A stretch of 64,000 bases of DNA from Rhododendron vialii (Eukaryota > Streptophyta > Magnoliopsida > Ericales > Ericaceae). The position numbers and the translations under genes are program-made. Under the pieces are notes generated by a model. The model worked only from the letters and a program-made list of their open reading frames with translations. It did no database searches and was not told where the DNA came from. Positions 11,493 to 23,033 of this stretch are shown piece after piece. Every line of letters begins with the position of its first letter. The first letter of the stretch is position 1. Where the stretch lies: assembly GCF_030253575.1 (NCBI RefSeq), contig NC_080563.1, forward strand, positions 14,403,001-14,467,000, read 5' to 3'.

Positions 11493-12461
11493 TAGAGGTG
11501 TCAAGTGGGCCGGGCCAGCATAGGCACGGGCATGGCACAGACACGATTGTGGTCCTAGCACACGACACAACATGGTTGAAGTGAGCACGTGGATAGACAC
11601 GGGCATGGAAGTGGGCAGGCACGACACGAAAATTGGCCTGGCACAGCACGACACAAAAGTGGGATATGCAAGACACGGCACGGTCTTAGCCGAGCATAGC
11701 ACAGAAGTGGGACATGCACGACACGACATGGTTCTAGTCGGGCACAACATGATTCTAGCCAGGCACGACACGACACGGAAAAAAAGATAATAATTTTAAT
11801 CTTATTAAATAAATTGACTTGCTATATCATGAGTCCATGACTCGTATTCTCGTAATGTCATTAATAAGGTAAAAAAATGGCTTGCTATGTAAATTTGACG
11901 AAATACCACACATAAATTGTGTTTTATCTTACGATGATTTTAAAACAAATTATCAATTTTTATTGAATGAAATTATTTTGGTTTATTTTAAACTTAGTCA
12001 TTAGGGTTTTGTTTGTAAATTTGACTTTATAAAAAAAAGTATTGGAATGGGTCACGTAAAAATTTAATGTTCGAATGGTCATGTGACTCATGTTGCTTTT
12101 TTTTTTTCTTTTTTTTTAAATTAGTGGAAAAAATACAAATTTTATGGGGATCTATCCAAAAATTTAGAGTGGGAGAGATATATGAGTTTCAGAGAAATAG
12201 AAAAAAAAAAAAAGAGAGGAACAAATAACGCTGGGGAATTTGAACCCCAACTAATCACTTTAGTGGCAAGTGGCACGGCACGACCTGTTTGACACCTCTA
12301 AACGGGCATGACATGACCAAGTAAACCATAAACGAGCTGGCATGACACGACACGATTAAAAACGTCACGGCACAACACGATTTAAGTAAACGGGCCGGCA
12401 CAAAACACGGTTGGCACAACGCTAAACGGGCCAACCCGACCCGGACCGTTTGACACCTCTA
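11493..12461. mobile_element. Non-autonomous hAT-like transposon, copy 2
   Basis: Termini TAGAGGTGTCAA and TTTGACACCTCTA. Flanked by CTATTTCG (11485-11492) and CTATCTCG (12462-12469), an 8-bp duplication with one mismatch. Subterminal regions are packed with GGCACGACACGA-type tandem motifs in inverted orientation at the two ends. A second TTTGACACCTCTA at about 12288-12300 is an internal copy of the right end, suggesting end duplication or nesting. No transposase. Confidence 0.8.
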
Positions 12462-12481
12462 CTATCTCGTAGGATATTCCT

Positions 12482-12876
12482 TGGGAAAATGACGATCAAA
12501 GACATATTTTAATACGTAATTAATACCAGCCAAGGACATTTTCAGTATTAACAAATATTCTTAGCATGTCTTGACGGTTATTAATTATCAAAACATGTCC
12601 TGAGCCGTCATTTTCCCATATTCCTTCTAGAACACTCCAGGATACCCCAGCCACCCCACTTCATAGGATAGTCGTGCTAGGGTATACCTTTGTATTTTAA
12701 TAATTAATACCAGCCAAGGATATTTTCAATATTAACAAATATTCTCAGCATGTATTGACGGGTATTAATTATCAAAATACATCATGAGCCGTCATTTTCC
12801 CATATTCCTTCTGGAACACTCCAGGATACCCCAGCCACCCCACTTCATAGGATAGTTGTGCTAGGGTATACCTTCG
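12482..12876. repeat. Tandemly duplicated MITE-like sequence
   Basis: 12482-12618 has inverted ends TGGGAAAATGACG and CGTCATTTTCCCA, typical of a short MITE. Most of it plus about 75 bp of 3' flank (CTCCAGGATACCCCAGCCAC) is repeated directly downstream (about 12695-12876) with a few percent divergence. Only the left end of the second copy is missing. Confidence 0.7.
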
Positions 12877-12879
12877 TAC

Positions 12880-13336
12880 ACTCGTACCCTTTTGCCGAGC
12901 ACCTTTATACCATGCTATCGACCAAGTATTATTTTCAGCCCTATGCACCCTCTCACATTGCCATCAACCTAGGCACGTGTCCCGTACATGCTCGAGGTTG
13001 CTCTCTACAATGCACCCTCACATGGTGTCTCATGTATTCTCGCATGTATCAAACGTGGTCGGTCATTATTCTTCCTATTTGGGAAGATCCCTCTTCAATC
13101 ATAATTTTTTAGTACAAAAGAGCTAATTACTGTATAAAATTATTTCATAAAAAACAAAAAAAAATTGAAAAATATAATTTGACTAGTACCATCCATTGGT
13201 ACCGACCAGTACCCATTAGATACCCAGGTACTAGCACCGACCGGTAATTGAACTGGGACAAAACTAAAGGGTTAAGGTACCGTTTTTTCAAAAACGGTAT
13301 GTACCGGCCAATACCATACAGTATTCACAACCTTGC
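12880..13336. repeat. Spacer and a GTACCGG-rich dispersed repeat
   Basis: From about 13185 to 13336 the sequence is full of GGTACCGACC / GTACCGGCC motifs and ends CAGTATTCACAACCTTG. A similar block in inverse orientation starts at about 9747 (CAAGGTTTTCAATACCG), and another spans 53,204-54,441. This is a transposon-terminus family that I cannot name. No gene between. Confidence 0.4.
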
Positions 13337-14750
13337 TCGAGTGGTCATTTATCATATTACAAGTTCCTTCCAGCAATCCTATAGGAAGCATACTTTGACA
13401 CAATGATCTCTTCTTAGATAAACCTCTCTACCATTAACACTCCTCCTGGATATGACTATTTCAAACAGTGTAAAAGCTCACAAACCTTTTACAAAATTTA
13501 AGCAGCAGGACGAACGACATTTTAAAGAGAGTGAAAAATCCAAAATCAGCTTCACATAAGAATTCAAATTGCACAACATACTACAATCAATGCTTTTGAT
13601 GAGAAAATCTATCAGTGAGCCATGGTAATTGGTATATGCATACACATATTATTAAGAGAAGAATCCTTGAAATATGATGGTCCGTTTGTCAATATCTGAA
13701 ACAAACAACTAAAGAATTGTCGCAACAAAACTGCTGCAATTACTTGAGAACATTTTATACAGTCACCCTGAAAATGGTATCATTCATCTTCTGGTATTTC
13801 ACAACACATACAAGTGTGTAAGCAGGCATAACTTTCCCTAGATCTAACTTCTACGGTTATACAGGCACCCTTTTGCTACGAGAACGGTCAAAGAACTGCA
13901 TATAGAGACCAGAGAAAATTTCAAATCAAAAATTTTAAAAAATGGCTAAATATGTAGAGACCACTCCCTCCCACAACAGTATGCAAAGGGGAGCTATGGT
14001 CCCCAAATTATCACAAAAGTAGAATCTAATGAGATGCATTAGAACTATTTATTAATCAGTGTCATGTATATAAGAGCATAACAGAATGACTCGTGTACTT
14101 CAGAAGACAGCTTACTTCTTATGCTAAATCAACTAGCCATTCGAGATTATTTTTTTTACTTCATACAAAAACCTGAGAAATATGCCCAAAAAATTATTGT
14201 TGGTTATGAAAAAGTCTAAATCTCCACTAGCTAGGAATGGAATAGGTTTGAAGTAATAGAATTCACGACCTTGCCAGCCAAGGAAACGACAAAAATATGA
14301 TGAAGTCATGAGTCACAAGCCAAATGATTAGCTGATCATCTTATATTACAAACTAGCCAACCTTAGAAAACAAAAACCAGACATACTTGATACTATTTCT
14401 AATTCTAACAATTTGGGAATATGTGGAAAAGTTCAAAATTTAAGATTTCAAGAAGGCTCAACTTATTCACTAATTGCACTTTTATTGCCATTATTACAAG
14501 CGACGTACTATTTCCATATGGAAATATACTTCATTCAAGCAGGTGACAAGAAAAGAACTTCATTGAATGCAGCAGCATGATGCAAAATATTAAGTGGGGT
14601 TGCCTTATAACATCAACTGTAATATGTTCAGGACTTGAAACATGAAAAGTCCATAGTGTTCTGTTCAACTAGATCCCTACACAAACTCTACGGATAACTA
14701 GCCAACAAAAGAAGCACAAATCATTCACTCTCAACATTTACATCTCAGTA

Positions 14751-15730
14751 CGAAACACAAATCATAAACTCTCAATCTCCAACTATCATGTCTCCCCTTG
14801 ATAAACTAACTCAATTTTCAGCTTCATCCTCGGACCCCATCTTTCATTCTACCACTCCCTTTGTCTCTCAACCTCATTACACATCAACCCTGTTCTCAAT
14901 CAAGCACAACTGTTTGTTGTCGTCTCTCTGCGCCTTGCAAAACAACGTGTTCTTCTCACTTGTGCGGAGCAATCTCATATTGTTCCTTGTATTTTCACAC
15001 AATCACACTTATGTATTCAATTGCTCAGGAAAAAAAAACATAATTACAACAACTCACACACAAACCCCCATAGGGAAAAAAAAACCCACTGGTTTTTTGC
15101 TCCTCTCGCCCTCTCTCACTTTGTTTTGTCACTCTACCACACATTTAACATTTGTAATGAAAAAACCTATATAGACTATGCAATTATACAACAAAACACA
15201 AATCATAAATTCTGAACCTCTAAACCATTATCATGTCTCCCAGCCCCTTGATAAACTCACTCAATTCCAGCTTCACCCTTGGACCCCCTCTTGTACTTCT
15301 ACCTCCCATTGGTCTCTCAACCTCATCATCACACATCAACCCTACTCTCCATCAATCTTACAATGACAACACTCCCTTGATTATCTTTCCAAAACCCATC
15401 CCTTGTCCTTTTCCTCTTCGTCACTTGAAAACTGTTTGTTGTCGTCTCTCTGCACCTTGCAGAACCTGTTCTTTTGACTTGTGCGGAACAATCTCGCATT
15501 GTTCCTGTATTTTCACACAATCACACACTTATGTATTTCAATTGCTAAAGGGAAAAACATAATTATAACAACTCACTCACAAACTTACACACAAACCCCA
15601 AACAGGGCGGAAACTCATGTTTTTTGCTCCACTCACCATTTCTCACTTTGTTTTGTCACTCTACCTCACATTAACAATTCCAATACAAAACCTACACACT
15701 CTACGCTATATACAACAAAACACAAATCAT
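14751..15730. repeat. Tandem direct duplication, unit about 450-530 bp
   Basis: Unit 1 (about 14751-15188) and unit 2 (about 15189-15722) share AAACACAAATCATAAA, CCCTTGATAAACT, ACTGTTTGTTGTCGTCTCTC, TTTTCACACAATCACAC, ACACAAACCCC and TTTGTTTTGTCACTCTACC in the same order. A third copy of the opening motif at about 15719 marks the end of unit 2. The repeat lies within the gap of the GOT1-like gene. The short open frames inside it are not supported as genes. Confidence 0.75.
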
Positions 15731-16812
15731 AAACTCCCAACAATGGAAGAAGCTGACAAATGAAAGGCTAATAAATACTTTTACTTACATTTCCCATGGC
15801 AAGTAGGCCCTTGTCAAAGAAGAAAAAAACTCCCAAAAACGAGAAAAACACGCCAAACCCAGTCAATCCAAGCCCAGTCTCTATTACATCATAGAGTTGC
15901 AAGTTATTTCATTGATCAGAATTTCAAATGGATGCAGAAACAAAAAAGAACAATTGAGAAGAAGCTTCACATTACATGCATCTTATTGCAGAAATAGAAT
16001 ATGCGAAAACTAAGAAACTTAGGAAAAGTACATTGACAACCATAATAAGTGGCACACAAAACCTTTGAACGCTTCATCACCAAATAGAAACAGTGGAACA
16101 CACCACTCTGCCTATCCAAAAAAAAAAAAAAATCAAGGGAACAAACCACTCTGCCTACTATATACCGTAAAATACTTTCTGGTATAACTAATGGAAATTG
16201 AAATGCACTAATAACTATTTGATTTACAAGAACAAATTGTCCAAACTGATCCACTAAGTTGTCTGAGTGTTGACGTGGTTCATTGATGATGCCACTCTTC
16301 TTCACTCTTCATAGAGGTAACCACATCCCGAAATAATTCATAGCCCATAATATGGAAAATAAATTCTTAGAGTGTAAAATTATTACTGAAAGATTGTGCG
16401 CCGATACTTCAAGAGCACTCATAAAACCTTTACACTAGCCCCTAAGTTAATACCATTCAGAGGCACCCTTTGCAATGCCAAATTCATGAAGAATATAAAG
16501 GAGAATGGTGAAAGGCGTAGTCAATTTAGAGGAAAACTCAATAAACATACACACATCTAGTACGTATTGCTATTACAAAGGGAATGCCCCTCTTGGTGTA
16601 AACGGTGGTTATGAAGCCAACTCACACTTCTAATTTCTCTAACTAGCTAAAAAAAATTGCCACCCAATTTTCTTCTCCCTTCTTTCCTACTTTCACATCC
16701 CAGATTTCTAATTAATCTCACTTCAAGATTTTTGTCATTCCATTTTAGTCCAGTATATGCATACATACACCTTAAACTTGCATGTGTGACTATGTCTATT
16801 AAGCATTGACAA

Positions 16813-17123
16813 CAAGGGCGGAAGTGCATTGAGGGTGAGGTGGGTTGCAGCCCAATAAATTTTAGCCCACCTTAGTTTATATGTAAAATTTTAGAACTTG
16901 TCAAAGATATTCGATAATAAATGATTTCTACTCTCTAAAAAAGCATAGGGCACAAAATTCATTAGGGCATATTTTTCATACTTTTCTTTTCTTTATTTTC
17001 GAACATTTATGTATTTATGTACAAGTTTGCTAGGCATTAATTATAAAACTCGTTTCAGTTCATATATATGTTTATTAAATTTTGGGTTAGCCAGGTTAGA
17101 TTAGATTCCTGGTTTCGCTCTTG
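16813..17123. mobile_element. Small TIR element with 8-bp target duplication
   Basis: Ends CAAGGGCGGAA and TTTCGCTCTTG, imperfect inverted repeats, flanked by exact 8-bp repeats ATTGACAA (16805-16812 and 17124-17131). The length suits hAT (8 bp) or MULE (8-10 bp). It is 311 bp long with no coding sequence and sits in intron 1 of the GOT1-like gene, about 50 bp from the exon 1 donor. Confidence 0.65.
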
Positions 17124-17667
17124 ATTGACAATATCAGGTAGTAATGTGTGTTTGACACTGTTCATCTACTTTTGTGGTCGTCCATTTCAAAGGAAACCAT
17201 GGAGCCAATTCAGATATGATGCTACACTTGCCAGAATCTCAATAGCTGAACCGTAAGTTTGCAAATCAAAGCAAATCAAATCAGACCTAGATTAAATAAA
17301 TACTCATAATTACCACAAGACAAAACAAACAACAGAAACAATTCTGTTCAAATCCGTCAATTCATATCCTCAGTGGCTAGGGTTTGAATTAGAATTCAAA
17401 AAAAACTCGGTTCAAATCAGATCCTTCGAGAGTACCTTCAAAAACTGGTTGGATTTAATAATATTCAGATCGCCAGTAAGCTAAATCTCATTACTTGAAC
17501 GATGATGTAGAAAACCTCAACAAGTATCACTATGAATACATGAATGTGATATCGTAGAAAACCTCAACAAGTAATCACTATATATATACATGAATGTGAC
17601 TAATATATTCCCGAAAAGTGAATCTACAAAAGAGAAATCAATTATGTACAATCTTCTATAAATATAT

Positions 17668-17675
<8 letters not shown>

Positions 17676-17717
<42 letters not shown>
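17676..17717. repeat. (GA)n microsatellite
   Basis: GA dinucleotides with one AAAG interruption at the 3' edge, in the spacer upstream of the GOT1-like gene. Confidence 0.95.
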
Positions 17718-17726
<9 letters not shown>

Positions 17727-17810
17727 CCTGTAGCAGCAGTGGGTGATAAGCACCCAATAATGCACATTATTGGTGCTTAAGTCCTCTAGTATGTTGTGTT
17801 TGTACATATA

Positions 17811-19345
17811 TGTTGTCGTTTTTATGCGATATTACACGTAAGGTAGGTTTTTGTGTATTTCAGGTAATTTATATAAATAAGGCGCGTTTGAACACCATGG
17901 ACATGCCTCGAGGGAGTCCGAGCTTCCAAGACCAAGTGGCGAAGTGCCACCATTCTCTAATGGGCAAGATACGAAGCATCGGGTGAAGTTCAGAATGCCA
18001 AGTTTTGAAGCTAGAGACTATTTCTGCAATTAACAAGGCTGTATCCATACAACCGTTTTGGTTGTATCAATACAGTGGCCTTATCTTTTGGATAGCTTCC
18101 AGCGTATCCATACACCATTTTGGTTGTATCCATACAGCTCCTCTACGGAGAATTCCCAACACAGGCTTAACATCTCGGTATCCATACAACCGTTTTGGTT
18201 GTATGGATACAGATTGCTTACTGGCAGCTTTTCACAGTTTTTCAACCTTCCATATTTGAAAACTTGCTACTTGTAGTAGCCTTTTAAGATATTTTGAGAG
18301 AGGAAGTTGGTTTTTGTATAAATATCCATCTCCTCTCTCCTTGAAAAGGGTAGTTAGTTTTAGGTTAGTCTTTTTCTCTTCAAGAACTCCATTGTTATGC
18401 TTTCAAGCTTTTGTCTTTAATTCGTCAACAACTCAAGTAAGTATTTGTCTTATGTTAATTTTCTGTTTATTAATGTTGTAGCTAAGCTTTGGATCTTTGT
18501 ATAAATTAAGTTTATTTTCGGTTTTATCGGTTAATCATGTTTACTTTTTCTAGCATGTTTTCTAGTCTTTTTGCTATGTATGAGTAGTTGATTGGGCTTG
18601 GCCATGGGGTGATTAATGTCTCGTGACTTACGATAATCTTGCTTTTCTCAATCTTAGAACATGAGATTTGGTCTATAAATGTGCATGGTTCGCCTTTTAT
18701 GTAACAAAATTTGTCAATGTTAATCTCCGGTGATCATATGCTCGCTCGTATGGTTCCGTGAGCTATGTCTTGCCTCGTGTTTGCCAAAAGAACCAAAAAA
18801 CTTGCTCGCTTTCCAAACCATGCTTCTAGTTCTTGACCTTGATATTTAGTTTGAATGCAAGTCTTGACGTTGTTAATCTCCGGTGATCATGTGCTCGTTC
18901 ACATGGTTCCGGGAGCGATGTCACGCCTTGTGTTAAGCTTGTTGTTCAAACTCTATATCAAGTCTAACCATTTTCATAGCTAAATCTTCCGGTTGATAGC
19001 CTATGCCGTGCGATTCAACCGTGTTTTCGTTGAGAATTGTTAGATGGCTTAAGTTACGGGCGTTAGAAACTCCATTGCCTTGCCGCCTTTAATTCTTAGT
19101 CCGAACTCATTTTCTAGTCTTTTTCATAAGGGTATTTCTCACCTTTCAAAGGAAAACTAAAAGTTGGCCGCCTAAACGCCGCAAACCCTTACATTTAATC
19201 GGAACAAGCTATATTCGAACTCCCTGTGGATTGACTCGGACTTCCTCACTATACTATGCAAATCTTTAGTTGTAGTCCGGTTAATAAATAATTGAATTTA
19301 ACGGCCGTTTAATAAATTTCAACGACTACCGAATGGGCGCGATCA
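17811..19345 (+). mobile_element. LTR-like retrotransposon remnant
   Basis: A promoter-like TGTATAAATATCC (about 18315) is followed by a pyrimidine-rich leader. Near 19,222 the text CTCCCTGTGGATTGACTCGG resembles the block found near the 3' end of Athila/Tat-type Ty3 LTRs. Within it, about 75 bp around AATCTCCGGTGATCAT occurs twice (about 18720 and 18872). Ends are set only by the last LTR-like motifs; no target duplication was found, so limits are approximate. No gag or pol. Confidence 0.4.
18041..18210. repeat. Cluster of three 32-33-bp hairpins
   Basis: Hairpins at 18041-18073, 18104-18135 and 18178-18210 share GTATCCATACAACC, a TTTT loop region and GGTTGTAT. The third is a perfect 14-bp stem with a 5-base loop; the others carry one to a few changes. 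They lie upstream of the TATA-like motif of the LTR-like remnant. Confidence 0.9.
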
Positions 19346-20204
19346 GTGGGATGGTGGAAGATCGAGTCAGAAGAGAGACAAAAAGGAGGCGGGGTTTGGG
19401 CCACAAAAATTTAACTCTTTATCAGTTTCGCCTTCCGGGCTAAGGAATTGATTGTCATTTGCGGAGTGACGTTTCACTCGGTCAAAACGGCAGAGTTGAC
19501 TCGGTACGGGACTGGCTAACCGAACATTGGCGGAAGCCGCCTTTTTTTACGGGCCTATTTATTGGGCTTAAAATTGGGCTACAGTGCCATGAGTCTCTTG
19601 GAAGTGTTTTTCCATTTGGGCCAAAGAGACCCTAGGCCACACAGTAAGGACAAATAAGAGATTTCACCCAAACCTAGAAATTCTATGGGTAAAATCTAAA
19701 TAGTTAAAAATTTTATTGACAAAAATTAGCGAATATGTGTTCATCTCGAAGATAAAATTTTGAGAGAATTCGATACCTAAAAAAAAAAAATTGAGGTTTT
19801 GAAAATGATTCACGAGCTGATGTGCTCCAACTCGTAGTTCAAAATGGATTTCTTTGTTTAAAACAAAAGTCACATCATTCAAGCGTCAAAATAATATTTA
19901 TTTTGTTTTGAAAGTATACACAAAAGGTGAAAGTAGAAAAAAGGACAAAAGAAAAGTAACAAAATAATTGAGTAAGAAACGAAAAGTAGAAAAGTAACAA
20001 AAGAAAAGTAGAAAAAAGAACAGCGTTATCTACCTAGGGCGCTCGACATTTGATTGGTCACCAAAGATGTTTTGTGGGAAAGGACCATCGCTAGTGGAAC
20101 CACAACATCGCATGCGTAGTGAGAAATTTTGTAGTGCAAGGTTCTACAAGACATTCTGTAGGACGTACACGAGATATCGATCTTAACAATGAATAGTTGA
20201 GATA
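19346..20204. other. Spacer without recognised genes
   Basis: Mixed sequence with a purine-rich stretch (19,920-20,025) containing repeated AAAAGTA(A/G)AAA. No supported coding sequence. Confidence 0.4.
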
Positions 20205-21386
20205 TCTATTCTAATATATAAAAGGAGAGCAGCCCTTTGGTGTCTCCCTTTTTAAAATCCTACTCATGTATTTTCCTAGCCCAACACTGCCCTCTTAGAA
20301 AAAAACACAAACAACACAAAACAGTTATATATGAGGATACATTGGACATTTCAATTAAAAAAAACCCCGTCCAAAACAGTTATCCCCACTACGTGCCATC
20401 CAACAACACAGACATCAGACCTTTCTCTTTCTTTTTCTCTGTTCTTCTCCCTTTAACCTTCTTTCTTTTTCTCTGTTCTTCTCCCTCTTCTCCCTTTAAC
20501 CTCTCCCTCACATACGTCACTTTCAAACCACAGGCTGTACAGGTACTTTAGTTTTCTACTTTATCTGATGTCATTTTACGTACTACATTAAGAATTGACT
20601 CTGCAATTCAGTGTTTGATTTCCTAAAATAAAATGATAATGTCTAATTTCTCTATGTTTATTTCCCTCTTTTTTCTCCTTCTTGGGTAATTGAAGTATAA
20701 AAGTGTGTGATGAAAAAGAGAGGACAGAACTGATAATGTCTAATTTCTCTGTTTATTTCCTTCTATTTTTCCCTTTTTTGCGCAGTTGGTGCTAAGGGTG
20801 TATCTTCATAATTTTAGTTCCAAGGAAAATGAATATTTAACTTCCACTTTGAAAATCAAAGTCTGTAATTGTCTCTAATAGATGCTTCTTTTTGATATAA
20901 AAAGTTTGTTTTACCTCTTACACATGCTTCTTTATAAAAAAATCTCTCTTCCATTAAACTGGTACGGAGCAGCCGTTGGAATGATGGTTTGGTGATGGGT
21001 AACAAAAAAAAAAGTGGGAAGCATTTTTACAAAAAAACAAAAAATAAATGTTGTGATGGGTTTCATTTTGAGCGAGTTGGGTTCCGTTGGAACGGTGATT
21101 TGGTGATGATTTTGAAACTTTGCCCGGGAGTGCATTGCTTATAGTGTTTTATGGACATTTGAATGCATAGAAAACTTAGAGCCAGTTTGTACCTTCGTGC
21201 TTATTAGAATAGATTGTTGTTGTAACATTTTAAAAAAACTAGAGGTTAGGGCATACGCGATGCGTGTGCAAATCGGATTTTCACAACATTTATGAAAATT
21301 TGATCATACAATAAGTGAGAAACATTTTTACAAAAACGTTGTGAAAATCTGACTTGCACACGCATCGCATGTGCTCTGGCTTCTAG
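20205..21386 (+). mobile_element. Non-autonomous Helitron
   Basis: Starts TCTATTCTAATATATAAAAG after an A and ends CTAG before a T, the Helitron insertion signature between A and T. Eight bases before the terminal CTAG is a hairpin, GCACACGCATCGCATGTGC (21356-21374), the expected 3' terminator. A second, inverted 3' end (CTAG at 21239-21242 followed by the mirrored hairpin) lies 148 bp inside, so the last 148 bp are palindromic. The interior is AT-rich; one open frame at 20237-20551 has no recognisable homology and there is no Rep/helicase. Confidence 0.7.
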
Positions 21387-22120
21387 TGATTTTTAATTAT
21401 GACCTGTAAGAATCATTTATTACCGACCGTAATTAATTTTTAATGCGAACCGTTAATTAATGAGATCGATGACTATTGTGTACCGCTCTACATGTGTACT
21501 ACACAGAGTGCAGTACAGCATCCATGGATCCCATCGTCTGCAGCTCATAGTCTTCAAGTTGCACACCTTAATTTTTCCATTAAGATTCTTGACCGCCATC
21601 CTTAATCATATCAGGTGCATCTATCTGCATTCCATTGCCGATTACTTCGATGGATACTTATTTTGGATGTACTAACACCTTTTATTTGCGTTCTTGTTGT
21701 TAGAGTCGCTCACGCCTCACGGTGGGCTTGCTGTTTATTGTCATGTTTTTGTTACTACTGTTTACTGCGGTAAACGAAACGGGCCGAGCTTTGTCGAGTT
21801 CGAGCTCGGCTCGATCCTTAAATAGCCGAGTTTATTTATTTACTAAATGAGCCACTTTAATTGAGCCGAGTCTCCTTAACAAGCCGAGCTTTTGTCGAAT
21901 CATTTACTAACCGAGCTGAGCCGAACTCCACTCGGCTCATTTATTAAACGAGCCGAAAATTCGAGCTCGAGCTCATTTTCTAAACGAGCCGAGCCAAACG
22001 CGCGAGCTCATTCTCTCTAATAATAAGAGAGCTTTTTTTTTGCTAAGCTAATAATAAGAGAGCTTACTTTGCAGTTAAGTATATGTTAGTTAACACCTTC
22101 CGAAAAGAGCTTCATGTCCT
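21387..22120. repeat. Spacer with a GAGCCGAG-rich palindromic repeat
   Basis: From about 21775 to 22015 the sequence is built from GAGCCGAG / CTCGGCTC and GAGCTCGAGCTC motifs in both orientations, a common plant dispersed repeat. The remainder shows no gene. Confidence 0.5.
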
Positions 22121-22123
22121 TCA

Positions 22124-23030
22124 CGGCCCGTTTGGATGGAGGATTTGTTTTGGGTAGATATATAATGAGGGTAGATTTGATGGTGGATATATAATGAGGG
22201 GAGATATGTTAAGAAGGGTGGCCCCACCTTTTAAGAATGGTGGATTTGTAATGAGGTGTTTGGATAGTTTTTTGAGAAGGGGGATTTGGAGAGTGGATAT
22301 GATGGGATAAGATGTCAAATGACTTAATTGTCTCCAGTTTATTAATTTTTATGGATAATAAATGTTAATTTCATTATTATTAGAATATATACATATTTAT
22401 CATTAATTTGGGTAAAATAAATTCATTGTATCTTTAAATGTTGAAATCTTAGTAATATTTATTATGATTTAAAAAAAATTAAAACCGAACTTTATAATAT
22501 AAAATCCTTTAATATAAAAAAATTATTTAGGGTGGTTGGAAAAAACATGTGGGAGGTAATTTTAAAAAAACAAAATTCATATATACACACACACATATGT
22601 ATGTACGTATGCCATCTTCACCACCTGCAACCAAATCCCAAATTCATCTCCCAACTGTATACACCAAAATCCCCAAATTCCTTAACCTTCATCACCGAAA
22701 AACTCAAATTCCGAACCCTCATCTCTCCCTCTCTCAAAAATCTCTTGCATCCAAGCCCTCAAATCTCAAATATCCCACAAATCTCTTACGATTACAAGGG
22801 CAGAAGAAGGCCCTGGTGAAGGAGCAGAAGAACAGGGAGGGTGAGAGGAGAGAGAGAAAGTAAGGGCAACTTTGTCATTGTACCCTGTCGTTCACAAATC
22901 CACCAGCAGGCGGATTACAAATCCTGCTTGAGCTAAATCCGGGTGGATTTTTTCACATCCAAACACCGGAGATGAGGAGGAAGGGGAGATGAAATCAGGG
23001 CGCTTGCATATCCGGCCTCCAAACAGGCTG
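22124..23030. mobile_element. Harbinger-like TIR element
   Basis: Ends CGGCCCGTTTGGATGG and CCTCCAAACAGGCTG, inverted repeats of the GGCCCGTTTGG type. The 3-bp direct repeat TCA flanks both sides (22121-22123, 23031-23033), a duplication length seen in PIF/Harbinger and CACTA elements. It contains an open frame at 22549-22863 without recognisable homology, perhaps a captured exon. No transposase. Confidence 0.5.
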
Positions 23031-23033
23031 TCA

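Larger units (their letters stand above)
13857..17200 (-). pseudogene. GOT1-like Golgi transport gene lacking its middle exons
   Basis: GOT1 is a small four-helix membrane protein of ER-Golgi vesicle traffic. Exon 1, 17170-17200, starts MVSFEMDDHK and ends phase 1 at a GTAGAT donor. Exon 2, 15789-15880, encodes GLGLTGFGVFFSFLG and FDKGLLAMGN, the first transmembrane hairpin, and ends phase 0 at GTAAGT. The last exon, 13857-13895, encodes FFDRSRSKRVPV and a stop after a TATGCAG acceptor; this is the conserved GOT1 C-terminus. I read both strands between 13896 and 15788 and found nothing like the roughly 85 residues that should lie between (second to fourth helices). Splicing exon 2 to the last exon would stay in frame but give only 53 residues. 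A direct tandem duplication occupies much of the gap. Either the middle was deleted or the assembly lost it. Confidence 0.65.

Noticed and set aside
20237..20551. 104-codon frame as a gene
   Set aside because: Inside a Helitron, Ser/Phe-rich and unrecognised; could at most be a captured fragment.
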